64,000 nucleotides of DNA. It comes from Acanthochlamys bracteata. Taxonomy: Eukaryota; Streptophyta; Magnoliopsida; Pandanales; Velloziaceae. Below the pieces are notes generated by a model. That model searched no databases. It worked only from the letters and a program-made list of their open reading frames with translations, and was not told where the DNA came from. Position numbers and translations under genes: made by a program. The stretch's first letter is position 1; every line of letters begins with the position of its first letter. Shown piece after piece: positions 49,243 to 59,679 of this stretch. Where the stretch lies: contig CM034136.1 in NCBI GenBank assembly GCA_019914995.1, positions 7,389,787 through 7,453,786 on the forward strand, read 5' to 3'.

Positions 49243-51061
49243 TTAAGCAAGAACCAGTGACATTTGCAGCATTTTCTTCACTTGATTCTTCACAGCCTCG
49301 ACATCAATATCTATTAGTTTCCCTGAGCTTGACCATAGAGTAGAGCACTTCTTTTCTTCTGCATTTGGAACGAAGAGTTTCGCTTTCTCTTGAGACGAGA
49401 ACAACGCGATGCTGCAGCAAGACAAAACATGAACGGACTCGAATATCATAATCAAATTTATACTGCGTAAGAGGTATAAGGAAAATTTACCTTGGTTTTA
49501 CACGAGCATTTGTCAATTGGACGGCAGCAGTGTTGGTGCAAATCGTTCCAATAGAGTCATCTACAAGAGCTGCCAACTGATGAAAGTAAAATGAAACAAC
49601 TCATGTTAGCAAAATGTTATCGAACATTTGATATGAAGATGCTGTAGATCATAGAAAAATGTCATATACCTGCCCTGGCGTGGTGATGAAAAGAACGGCT
49701 GAATCTTCTCCTACAACTTCCTCAACATCTTCCCGTTCCTTCTCGTGCGGAATGACATAGACTACCTTGACATCCCTGTTCGCAAAACATAACTTTATGC
49801 CTATACATAAGTTTATGAAATCCTAAAACACCTCAGTCTATTACTGAATGTTGGTGAGAATACCTGATTTCCTTTGCTATTTCAGCCCAAGTTTCTATAG
49901 GTAGCAAGCTATCTTTGTCGCCTCTTGATTGCATCGATGCAGTAGAATCAGACTTAATACCATGAATCACGACGTATCTCCCCTTCTCTACGCCTGCCTT
50001 GTTATACTTTGCTTGCACATATGCTCTTAGCTTCTTAGATATCGAAACCTTAAGTGGAGGCACAGGTTGCCTTGGAACATTTCGCGCAGGTCTTCCCAAC
50101 CATTCAAGCATCTCCTGGTACCTGTTCACAGTTACAATTCAGAATGAAAGGTAGTGATTCAATTTCAACAATCTTCATATACTGAAAACATAAACATACA
50201 TGTTATATCCTCCTTCGGACAGGTTCACTGAAGGAGATGTGAATGTCTCCGTTAAGAGCAAACCAGCACCTGCTGCATTCACGTTCGGGTAGACATAACT
50301 CACCTTATCTCGAGCAGAAGTCATGAATAGAAATGCTGCATGCCCAAGTCCGGCGAGTTTTGTTGACAAGACCATGTCATAGTACCTATTCTGTGAAGCA
50401 TACAAGGTTATTCACCGCTGCAACTTCTTCCTTAAACCAATCAGTAATCAAACTTGAACAAGAACAGAGGGCAAAAAAGAACAACCTTGAGAACACCAAT
50501 CATGTCAATGTAGTCTGCAGGTTCAGGGAAATTATCATCAGGATCATAGGCATTAGCCCACCTCACATTCTTGTTGATTTCATATGTTTGTTTCCCTCTC
50601 GGCGGCGCAATCACATCAATCAACACACCAGGATACCTGTCTTTGATCAACTGTATCGCCGGAAAGAACAACAGGTTCTCATATACCCCGCCGGAGACAA
50701 CGCAACAACACCTTCTAACATCTCCACGAATCTTTGAAGCTAATGAAGTTAGCTCAACGTTATACCCTGCTGGAAACTTCAAGAACCCGTACGGATTGTT
50801 CGGGTCATCCGGTGGCCGTGGGTCTTCATCTTGCTTGCCGTCGGCGAACAGAGAGCCGTACTCCATGTTTGGATCAGGCCCATCGTCGAAAGGGTCAAGC
50901 CATGGATTTTTCTTCTTCGCGAAAACGGCAAAAGAGCGATGCGGCCGGCGGTGAAGAACAGTGAAGCTATAACGAAGACAGTTGTAAGAAGGTATGGTAG
51001 TTATGGAAGTTATGTTTGGCGGGAAAGAAGATGGTGTTTGGAGTAGTGGAGTTGAAGCCAT
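49243..51061 (-). CDS. PNSB1: Photosynthetic NDH subcomplex B subunit 1 (NDF1/NDH48), 6 exons, 461 aa
   Basis: Nuclear-encoded, plant-specific subunit of subcomplex B of the chloroplast NDH complex, needed for cyclic electron flow around photosystem I. Exons on minus: 51061-50486, 50390-50200, 50121-49864, 49775-49670, 49576-49491, 49411-49243; all GT-AG with consistent phases; 461 residues matches the Arabidopsis protein's length as I recall it. About 45 Ser/Thr/Arg-rich residues form a transit peptide before AKKKNPWLDPFDDG. Family blocks: EYGSLFADGKQDEDPRPPD, NPYGFLKFPAGY, GDVRRCCCVVSGGVYENLLF, MVLSTKLAGLGHAAFLF, ARDKVSYVYPNVN, VIPHEKEREDVEE and FITTPGQLAALV. The fold resembles GT-B/heptosyltransferase-like proteins but no catalytic role is implied. 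Confidence 0.93.
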
Positions 51062-51990
51062 GGATAGAAAGCTTCTCTTCTTTTCTTGATCATGGCAGTT
51101 GTAGTCGTTAAATGGATTTAAATGGGTGGATGTGGAGTATCACAGCTGATAAGAAGAATTTATCTCCGTTAGGAAAAAATGTAATTTTCACGTATTACGG
51201 TGTTGTTAATTCAAAGAAAATAGATAAAATTGGCTAACTAATTCTATAAAATTTGAATCTTTTTATAAAAGATGGCACCTTTGACTCAACATTGGTGCTG
51301 TAGTTTTATCAAACTCAGGGGCGTTTGAAAATTCTTTACAAAATACTTTTTTAAAATAGAAAATAATTTTATTATATTTTAATAAATAATCTTTATTATT
51401 TTGACCATATAAAAAAAAAATAATAAATAATAATAAAATTTTACTATATAAAATTTTTTTATATTTTTAAATTTTAAATAAATTTTATAAAAAATTATAA
51501 ATTTTATTAAAAAAATATGATTAAAAAAGCTAAAAAATATTTTTTAAAAACTGAAAAAAAATTGCTTATTAATAATACTGAAACAATATTTAAATTTAAA
51601 CTAATTTCTCTTATTGTAAATTCGTTATATAATATTAAAACAGATTGGATTGATTTGAGCTAAATTTAATTTTATTAATTATTTTGAAATGCTTATAAAA
51701 AAGTTTTTTTAAAAAAAGTTTTTAGATATTTTATTTTATAAATTTTAAAATATAAATATTATACATATAATTATTTTATATTTTATATTTTATATGTATT
51801 TTTTTAATTAAAAAAATTTTAAATAATTATTTATAATTTTTTTAGAGTTGAAAAGAAATTTATTGATATTGATAAATAATCTCAAATATATTTTTTATTT
51901 ATGATTTTATAGTTCGATTTATTTCAGAAAATAATTTAATTTATTTTAGAGCAGATAAATTTTTTTTATTTAAGAACAAGAACAATTATC
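51062..51990. other. Intergenic, AT-rich repeat
   Basis: The first 100 bases are PNSB1 promoter/5' UTR. About 51310-51550 is an AT-rich stretch starting ggggcgtttgaaaattc with the shared block atttttaaattttaaata, similar to copies at 5.9, 7.6 and 31.5 kb. No gene recognised. Confidence 0.45.
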
Positions 51991-51999
51991 CGCATGATT

Positions 52000-54260
52000 T
52001 GTAACACAATTAGCTCGGTTTATTTCAGAACAGCCACAAGCGACGCATCAGTTCATTTTCATTCAAAACAAAAAACCGTTCCGTCCGATCGAAGAGAAAT
52101 TTTTAATCTGGTATTACTTCGTAAAAACTTGGACTTACTCTACTCTTATTTTCAATTGGGTTTTAGAACAACTCTACGTTCCTCACAATATCTTCAACGC
52201 AACCGAGAATCCATTCCTCCGCCGGTGATCTCACAGTTGCTTTTGCCGAGGACTGTTTAACTAATTGTAGAAAAACAAACAAGCAAGTAATCGATAGCTT
52301 CTACCCACTGCGAGTTACCAGACCTCCGTATTTCAACAGCGAGTCAGTGATTCCTCTTTGGGTTTTCCCTCCGCTATAAAACTCGAATTTTTGCAGTGAA
52401 CACTCGGATCAAGCACAAGAACGATCACGATCTTGTTGGGGTTCGCGGTGATCAGTGAAGCTTCGCCACCGCGTTCGTGCACGGCATGATTTGTCAATCT
52501 TTCCCAAAGGATATGCCGGACTCCGCATCGTTCCCGGTGTTCAAGCAACCGGTAAACACATTTTGGTGTTTAGTTCAATCGAATTACTTGTAACCATGTC
52601 TGCAAATCCGTTCTGTAGCTTCCCAGTATAAGAAATTCGTTCTTTTCATTGTTGGGAATAGGGGATGTGTTGAAATGATTGGCCAAGAATTCAATGGAGA
52701 ATCTTGGTTTGATCGAACAGTACTGGGAACTGCTTACGCAACCGAATAATTCGAATTCTGGTGATTATGGCTATTCTGGCGATGATAGATGTGGTGCTGA
52801 TGTAGGTAGAGAAGTTTACATATCCCTTTAAGATGCAGCTGCAGAAATGCCAATATAAGGTGTTGTGCTACTTCTCAGTTCATGATCCGTTCATGTTTGA
52901 ATTAGACATGTTTGGTTGTCATTTTAGTTGTCTTGGGTTAATGCATTTGAAATTTGAGTTGTTTCATGAATGTGGTAAATGTAATTAAGTAATGTTGTTG
53001 TTTCACATTACTGCTAGTGAGTGAAAATTGAAACCCCATGAACTTTTAGGAATTAGTTGATCAGCTTTTTTTCCCTGTAAGGGAAGCCTACTTACTGGTT
53101 TTCATTTTCCATTTTCTATCAGGATTGGTGCATTAGCTTTTCCCGGTAAGGGAAGCCTACTCACTGGGTGTAGTTTCTTTATTCTATCAGGATTGTGCAG
53201 CATTCAGGCGGTATCCTGACTACACTCAAGAGTCATCTGATCTTGCGTCTGGAAGGCCAAATATGCAGTGTAACTTTGCTGCTTGGAGATTGGTGGGCTC
53301 TGGAATTGTTCAAATAGAGACGTCTATATTGGATAAGCTAGCGACTGGAAGTCTTTAACTCAGGTAGCTATGGTTTTTCAAGAGGATTTTTTTACAGAAT
53401 TTGGTGCTTTTTCCAAATCTTTCAGTTTGTATAATAACAAGTAAATTGCCTAGTGAATGTTGAATCAGTCACACATGAATTTACAGACTTAGTAAGTTCC
53501 CATATGCAAGATCATAGTATGCTTCAGTTGTCCTTTGTTTGGCAGTATTAGATGGGTCTTTCAAATTCTTCATATGTGCTTCTAGTGTAATGAACTTGTC
53601 AAGAGTTCACTGGTGAAGATTGATATGTTTACCCTTATTTCTATCTTCTTCTGTAGGTGAAAAGAGGTCGAGATCTATCTTGTTGGTTGTAGCTACAAGT
53701 GCAGCTGTAAGGTCGACATCGGGGATTACAAGTTATGGAAAGACTGGAGCTGCTATCATCAACGGACACGCAACAGATAACAAATATCCTGGTAAATATG
53801 CAGTTAGTGATGTGCGTGCCCATATTGGAACCAACAATCTCGTGTGGAATTATTTTAACACCACGGCTGGTGTGAGCTCGGGAACGTATCATCCAGCAAA
53901 TTTTCCTCAGTTGAATCTTTGATGCAGACTGGAGTATGCAGTGCCTGTCGAGCCAATGAAGATTCGAAGGGAATTGTGGTTCATCACCATCTAGAGTTGC
54001 TGTGTTTCAGTTCCGCACTTCCACTTTGGCCAATGGCAACTGCTTTGCAAAGGCTTTGATAGAGCGGCATGATCTTTCTGGTCATTGTAAATAACTTTTT
54101 AGTTTTCAAAATAATTTTCTTTAGTAACTATTCATCCTTCATTGGCACCTGTTTATCTTTGAGAAGTGTTTCCTTATTCATGGTAACCGAGTCCTTCATT
54201 GTGTATCAAGATTTACTATCAGTATTTACAAAACTAAATAAATCGTCTAAGGATCAGTAA
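52000..54260 (+). other. Unassigned exon-like locus, possibly a decayed gene
   Basis: Base composition rises to gene-like levels and splice-like sites are present, but no protein family was recognised. Notable pieces on plus are an open stretch from about 53193 (CAAFRRYPDYTQES, then CNFAAWRLVGSG) ending with a stop before a GTAGCT donor at about 53364, and another at about 53656-53922 ending HPANFPQLNL and a stop. A local duplication around a splice acceptor sits at 53063-53198. Candidates are a lineage-specific gene, a non-coding transcript or a pseudogene. Confidence 0.3.
53063..53198. repeat. Tandem duplication of a splice-acceptor region (about 68 bp x 2)
   Basis: Copy A (53063-53133) and copy B (53134-53198) share the run of T, then CGGTAAGGGAAGCCTACT-like sequence, a pyrimidine stretch and TTCTATCAGGATTG. 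Each ends in TCTATCAG, a plausible 3' splice site. Confidence 0.75.
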
Positions 54261-54654
54261 TCAGAACAGCTGCAACTTTCATTTCATCCTCAAATAATTT
54301 ATAGAGATGCAAATTTAATACTTGTTCTGATGACAACAGATGCATAAATTTATGAATTCTCTATCCACAAAGTAGAAACCATAAATAAGAACAAAGCCAC
54401 TTTGCATTAGTCAGTAGAGACACTTGCGAATCTTGGGTAACGCAATTTATCAATAACGCCAATACTCATCCTCAGTTGCAACTTTAAAGCAGAACATCAT
54501 CAATAACCCCTCACTGTCTGATGACCCCTTGACAAAATCGCACTTCAATTCTGCAAGTTTGAATCATTTAATCGTATCGGAAAAATTATAAGTTTTCATC
54601 TCGAGTTAGAAGATGGCTGTAAAATTTGAAGCTAAAACACCTGAACTCATAAGG

Positions 54655-56843
54655 TCAGCCAAGCACCCTCACAGCGCGAGGAAGCATAAATTCAGTAAAA
54701 ATAGGATAATGAGATGACGGGTACAGGCCATCAATGTTGTCATTCACCACTTCACAGGATACAGGTACTAATGAGCGTCCTCGGAAAAGGACCCAGTCTG
54801 TATGCAAATCTTGAGTCTGCCGGTCCCAGCAGAGACATAGGGCTCTAAGTATTAGCTTTGCAGACTCCACAGCACATTTTTCTTCACCTACAAATAAGAT
54901 GGTAAACATTTTTCAGAAGGAATATTGAGATGGGAAAGATCTTTTTGTGTAGGTAATCATAGATAAGCGTACAGATAATGATAGAGGTAGAGAGGGCCTT
55001 ATTTGAGACAGAAAACAAACAAAATAACATAATTCCGACCTTTATACCCATGGTATGTATGTATGATTGAAACATTTTTCCGTACTCGAGCATTAGGCCA
55101 AGCATCTCTCATATCACCAACAGCACCATGTTCTCTGCGGAGTATAAAAGGCAGCCAGCTTAGAGGTTGCTACTCAAAATGGGATTATCAAAGAATGATA
55201 AATAATAAGCTTCAACCATGGAACCCTCAAATAAAATGTCCTTTGGTACATCAATGCATCAGGGAATTCTCGAGAAGAGAAGAATGAGTCTGATATCTAT
55301 AAAAGGCATCACTCTCGAAGTCCAAATATCTAAACCAAATTGCTAAAGTACCTCGATCTTCCAAGCAAGAATCGGCCTGTTGAAGATTCCTTCTGAGTGT
55401 TAAATCCTCCACAATATACAACTGAAAGACTAGGAGGTAGTGATGCTATGTGTTGCCACGTTAGCAGTGCACCGCGCCTCCGTGCACGAGAACTGAATTC
55501 ATCCATGTTTGTATTGACTACATGGAAGCTGAAGCCTGGAGGCTCAATTCGTTTGAGCTGAAATGTGTGTAGATACTATTAAGAAAACCAACTAGGTTCA
55601 CCCTTATAAGATTATATAATTGAAGACAAACTAAGTAGGACTTTAACATATTAAAAGCTAAAGCCATAAAGGATATCGCCCAAGTAGCAATACATGGAAC
55701 TGTTGATCCCCATGACATGCTTCCTGGAATAGATGGCGACTCTGATAACCAAAACGTCCCACCTTCCATAAGTTCCACCTTCAATAATATGAGAGAGCTT
55801 ACTTAGTACCCTGTTCCAGATTAAGCGGACAACAATGTATATCAATCAACCGCAAAGGATAAACCTACTTTATGTTTATCATAGAAAATACTGCAATACT
55901 CATCTGAAGTATCTTGTGAACCCTTTCTTGAAATGCCGAACTGACCATATCCTGTAAAACACGCAAAGTAAAGAGTTATATAATGGGATCTATGAACATA
56001 TCCAGCTTTGCGCTTTTCAAATTAATCAATGCTTAATCAGCCAAAGAAAGCTTTCAGCATCCATCTGCACCTACAAAATGTCATTGGTTCCACTGCTTCT
56101 TACAAAACATCAATTATTGATTCAAAAGCACATTCTGGCAACCATGAATACATCATTCAAGCCTACATATATAGTTTCTCTCAAATAGTCATCAGCCAAT
56201 TAAATTTCAATAATTGGTTACTAAAATCAAGCAGAGGGAAGCTAACGAATGCAGAATCTGACACCAGAAGCTAACTTCAACCACATTTATCCCCATCAAA
56301 ATTGAAACTGCCAACCTACCAGAATGCAAACTCTTATCAGGAAGTATAGTATCATAAGAAGAAAAAAAATTTCATCCATTTGTCTAGAGACACTGGGTCA
56401 ATTTAGGTAATATGGAAAGTATGCCATACTCAATTCCCAAACAGACGCCAACAACAATGCTAAGCTGCAAATTAGTAAGTCCAGTAACTCCATCCATTTA
56501 TCCACAATTCCACAACTTTTTTACAAGATTCTTATAGAATCGAATAAACGCAAGAAAGTGTGAGAGAGGACCTGGCAAGCATTGTTGTAAGAAGTCAAGC
56601 TGCGGTTTCAATCCTGCAACAGACAAGAGCCATCAATCAATCGAAAACCCAATTGAAAGTTCCATGATTGGAACTTAAATATGTCAAGATGAGAGAACCT
56701 TGTTGAGTACAGATGATTGTTGGAGAGTAGTTCGTGATAACACTGATGCAGACATCTCTCCTCTTCTCCCAGGAGTTCAGGCTTCCTTCAGTTTGATCTC
56801 CATCGTAAAGATTCAAACTCATTACAGTAATCGAAACACTCAT
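54655..56843 (-). CDS. Endonuclease/exonuclease/phosphatase-fold protein, 7 exons, 304 aa, U12 intron
   Basis: DNase I-like fold protein. Exons on minus: 56843-56699, 56613-56572, 55951-55869, 55778-55677, 55566-55352, 55134-55040, 54887-54655. Six-exon continuity uses GT-AG; intron 4 (55676-55567) is AT-AC. Family blocks: SLNLYDGD, WEKRRD, DEYCSIFYDK, GTFWLSESPSIPGSMSWGS, ATWATFQLKRIEPPG, ARRRGALLTWQHI, HTYHGYKG and SSHYPIFTEF. Several residues that are catalytic in active members differ: the QE motif is TQQG, NxHxD is NTNMD, GDFN is GGFN and SDH is SSH. This suggests a pseudoenzyme or scaffold role. The start is MSVSITV; an earlier in-frame Met (56915) gives an extra 24 basic residues that look like 5' UTR. 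Confidence 0.88.
55567..55676 (-). other. U12-type AT-AC intron (110 nt)
   Basis: On minus the donor is GCG/ATATCCTTT, a perfect match to the U12 AT-AC consensus, and the intron ends ...CTACAC/ACATTTCAG. A branch-site-like TTTCTTAAT lies about 12 nt before the 3' end, within the usual U12 distance. No GT donor in this area would give an open frame into the next conserved exon. Confidence 0.88.
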
Positions 56844-58182
56844 CTTTTTAGTCTCTCTATCTCTGTTTCTAAGATTTCTCAACCACAAAGATCTCTCATG
56901 AAAATTTGAGATCAAGAAAATGAATAGATCGGGGAATTTACATCATGAATCAACTGCTTTCTCTAGGTTAATCTAAACCAAGAGACAGAAAAATTCTACC
57001 AACAAATAAAAAATTATTCATTTGAACTACTATTAGAATAAGTCAGTTGAAAGAAAAATGAAAAAAAAAACGATTCCTTAATTCAAGAAACAAGAAGCAC
57101 GAGAGAAAAAACAAGGATGAAGAAAAACAGTTTTTAGACAAACGCCGTTCTCTAGTAAGTGACCTTATTGCTTGTAATATGATTTACTCTACAACATATA
57201 ACAGCAAACAGGTAAATAAGAACGTGTCCAATAACGTTATAAGTATAAGCAAAATTTACATACGTCGCTAAAAAACTATAATGTGATGTTTGTGTTTCCT
57301 GTTTGAATAAAAACAGCAGACTCTGAGGTCAAAGACGTTTGACTATTGACGGAGAAGTTAAATTCCGTCAGCTGCCTCTAGTTAAGAGGAGTATCTAATT
57401 TGGTATTAAAATTTGTTTTTTTTATATTTTATAAAACTTTAAATTAAAAATAAATTTTAAAAAAATAAAATTTGTGTTTATTTTGTATTAAAAATAATTT
57501 GAAAAAATTAATTTTAAATATTTTTGCGGGGAAAAGTTAAATTTTAAAATTTGTGTTTACTAAAAATAAGTTAAAAACTGAATATTTCATCAGGTCTATT
57601 AAAATTTAAAATTTGTGTTTACTAAAATAAGTTAAAAAGAAAATAATTTAATGAACAAATAATCTGCAGCGTGAAAATTCTTTTGATTTTCATCAATGAA
57701 AATTGAAAAAGAATAGAACAAGCAAAATGCATATAATGTCTTCAAAAATTTCTGCTCAGAAGGTTGTCAATTCTCTCAAGTTTGGCGAAGCTAAGAATTT
57801 TGGATTGCTTAGAAATTCTTTGCGCAACTTTTGTTGTTCAAATCCTTGAAAATTCAGGTAACGGAGTTGATGACCTGCGATTTCATTTTATATAGAAATT
57901 TTTTCCTGTCTAGAAAATGAAATGAAATTTCCCCGACGCTGTTTCAGGGATTACTGTTATCTGTTTCTCAAAGATTTCAGATAAGTTAATTTTCACGAAA
58001 TGTAGTCTTAAGATATATTTTTTTAATTCTTTTCATTTGCAGAGTTTCAGAAGTGTTACAGATTCAATCGAAAACAAAACAAAACCAATACCAATCAATG
58101 AATAATCAAATCTAATCAACAACAACAACAATATATGAATAATTCATCACAAGAAGCAGTGACAAATTTCTCAAACTCGTCG
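56844..58182. other. Intergenic
   Basis: Includes the promoter of the EEP-fold gene. Around 57538-57645 a stretch of about 40 bp (aaatttgtgtttactaaaa) is duplicated in tandem, with a related unit at about 57465. No gene recognised. Confidence 0.45.
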
Positions 58183-58840
58183 TCAGATCATCAAACTCAT
58201 AACCAAAAACCAAACACCAGCACCAAGAACAGCGCCGGCGCCGGTGATCCTTCCCACACCGCTAGTCGGAGCAACAGCAGGACCTTCAAGTTCCGCAGTT
58301 GCAGCCGGTGCCGGAGCAGGAGCAAAACGTGGCCTAGAAGTATTCTTGTGCTTCTCTGACAAGACTACAACAACAAGCTTCTCTCCCTTCTCGCAAGCTC
58401 CCGGAGCTCCACTGATAAAATAAAACGGCCCTGATTTGTTTAACTCGATCTTCGTGTCTCCGTCTCTGTGTTCCGCCACCGGGTTCTTCGTGTTGCAGTT
58501 CAAGTAATCTTCTTTGCTCACTTGCAGCACCGAATCTTTCGATCCGTCGTACTTCCAAACTGTAATACATTCAAGGGGGAGAAACAGAAAAAGAAAAAAG
58601 AAATTCAATCAGAAACAGAAACAAACGATCAATCGTTCATTCATTCATTCTGTGACCGTGCTAATTTTTACCAAGGTAGTCGCCGACTTGGAAACGGTTA
58701 GCTGAAGCCCATTGATTGAGAGAATCGACGGAAGAAGGTGTAGACCATGAGTTTGTTTTGCCGCCGACAAGGAATTCTCTTGCTTCAGAGAATCTGAAAC
58801 AGAAGCTTAGTAGGAAAACAACGGCGAAGATTGACGACAT
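58183..58840 (-). CDS. Early nodulin-like (phytocyanin-fold) protein, 2 exons, 181 aa
   Basis: A second ENODL-type protein, secreted and probably GPI-anchored. Exons 58840-58672 and 58559-58183, GT-AG, intron in the codon before WKYDG, the position conserved in the family. Signal peptide about residues 1-24 (ending FSEA); phytocyanin fold with REFLVGGK, WSTPSS, ANRFQVGDYLVWKYD, YLNCNTKNP, FYFISGAPGACEKGEKL; a Pro/Ala-rich arabinogalactan-like stretch (FAPAPAPAATAE); a hydrophobic tail ending VMSLMI. Copper ligands are missing (Phe/Gln in RFQVGD, Ala in GAC), so copper binding is unlikely. It differs strongly from the ENODL gene at 30377-31029, so the two are not a recent tandem pair. Confidence 0.92.
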
Positions 58841-59679
58841 TGTTCTAGTGTAGAGAACTTCAACTACAGAAGAGAGAGAGATGGTGCTGGCAATGCAATG
58901 AGCTTGGGTAGTTATTTATAGAAGGGAAGAGACAAAGGAAGTAGCCGTTGGGTTTGCAACGGTCGAGTACAGAGAAAAGAAGAGAATCCAATGCTTGTTC
59001 TGGAAAAAGAGAGAAAAAAAACGCAACAGAAAAATTAATCAATTACTACAGGTACTAAAGTTGCTTTGAAATTGAATTAATTCCCCTCCCTTTTTCTTTT
59101 TCTTCTTTCTGTCCTTCGCCTTTATTCTGATTCTGGCAACAAAAGAAAAAAAAACGTTCAGAAAACACAACAGCAAACAAGAACATTGTCCACTCTTTGA
59201 AGTTCATCTTTCATCAAGAAAGTGTTACCAGGAAGACTCCACGTTTTTAACATTACCAGCAAAACTCAGTAAAAATCAAACTTGTACACTGATTGATACA
59301 ACAGCGCTGCTTCGTTAAGTAGCACGTATATTATCTCCGGATCAACTACCATCTTCGACAACGTGTTGGATTACACAGTGCCTGAAGAGAGCAAGGACGC
59401 AACAGTCGTGAAGATATTAATCGGCCTCTCTGTTTTAACAGGCAATAGCTTATGAAGAGAAGGAGGCGAGGCAGTTACAACCATGTTACATTATGATAAG
59501 GCTGATTACTAACAAATGAGCTTCTTCCATCCACCATAATGAACATAAAGATCAAGAAAGATCCGGTTGAGGTACTTGGGACAAAAACCAAAGAGGATTT
59601 GCGTGTTGTACAGAGGGCTTGGGATGTTGATCGAAGCTAACCCTGCTATCAGCATGTTCAAAGTTATCCGAAAGATTCT
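58841..59679. other. ENODL promoter and spacer
   Basis: Includes a TATA-like stretch just upstream of the ENODL start (minus-strand TATAAATAAC near 58910-58920). The rest shows no clear coding signal; it may include decayed 3' sequence of the MRS2 pseudogene. Confidence 0.4.

Noticed and set aside
58135-58359. Plus-strand open frame rich in Ser/Arg (NSSQEAVTNFSNSS...)
   Set aside because: It is the antisense shadow of the early nodulin-like exon 2, which has clear family motifs and splice sites.
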